Assembly: GCA_964423545.1 (NCBI GenBank)
Contig: CAYRFV010000128.1
Location: 1 to 14,957 of the forward strand
DNA length: 14,957 bases
DNA from: JALOOE01 sp964423545
GTDB taxonomy: Bacteria; Chloroflexota; Anaerolineae; CG2-30-64-16
Direction of reading: 5' to 3'
Shown here: one piece after another, positions 14,890 to 14,957 of the stretch
Layout: every line of letters starts with the position of its first letter
Numbering within the stretch: position 1 is the first letter of the stretch
Program-made: the position numbers and the translations under genes
Notes under the pieces: model-generated
Told to the model about the DNA's origin: nothing
The model's input: the letters and a program-made list of their open reading frames with translations, nothing else
Databases searched by the model: none

Positions 14890-14957
14890 GGTTAGATTTA
14901 CTAATAAACAAATAGCTCGATTCGAAGTACTAAGCCCTGCTGGCCAATATTAGCCGG
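14890..14957. other. AT-rich end segment of unlike composition
   Basis: After base 14890 GC content drops to about 40 percent, counted by eye, against well over 60 percent in the rest of the window. No gene is visible. The last 18 bases form an imperfect palindrome around AATATT. This could be the edge of a foreign insertion, a short AT-rich spacer, or a low-quality or chimeric sequence end. Confidence 0.4.

Overview
The window reads as bacterial chromosome of high GC content with dense, operonic genes. The best clue to lineage is the solute-binding lipoprotein at 12181-14133. Its lipobox cysteine is followed by a long Pro/Ala/Lys linker built from EPTKAP-type units, a style common in Chloroflexota (Anaerolineae and relatives). 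That assignment is an inference from protein style, not from a marker gene. No rRNA, tRNA, CRISPR array or transposase was seen. Both window ends cut through or sit next to incomplete genes.

Left block (1-4244, + strand): the C-terminal end of a PEP/pyruvate-binding (PEP synthase/PPDK-like) protein; a full transketolase behind its own promoter; a HIT-family protein with an unusual extra C-terminal domain; and an alpha/beta hydrolase starting 7 bp after it. A perfect 14-bp stem-loop at 4291-4323 separates this block from the convergent minus-strand genes.

Middle (4350-5879): a KAS III-like thiolase-fold enzyme (minus strand) with an intact Cys-His-Asn triad and an N-terminal extension. Its upstream region is the most structured DNA in the window. 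It holds three contiguous 15-bp dyads of the form SSGCATNNNATGCSS (two of them together make a 30-bp perfect palindrome), a partial fourth, and then a 12-bp tandem repeat.

Right block (5880-14133, minus strand): one operon in the order solute-binding lipoprotein, two permeases, two ATPases (a complete Dpp/Opp-type ABC importer), then two different URO-D-superfamily proteins. From the second permease on, the genes overlap by 4 bp or lie 1-10 bp apart, so the twin URO-D-like proteins very probably act on what the importer brings in. The operon has a near-consensus promoter (TTGACA, 17 bp, TATTAT) and a roughly 325-nt leader whose pyrimidine tract can pair either with the lipoprotein gene's ribosome binding site or with an upstream purine tract. 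Two stem-loops lie between the lipoprotein gene and the permeases. A DeoR-type regulator is transcribed divergently from a second strong promoter about 40 bp away. As present here it keeps only the HTH domain, then a Gly-rich tail and a stop, and the last ~70 bases of the window turn AT-rich.

The candidate undescribed system is therefore a DeoR-controlled import operon carrying paired URO-D-like enzymes of unknown substrate, with a possible RNA switch in its leader.
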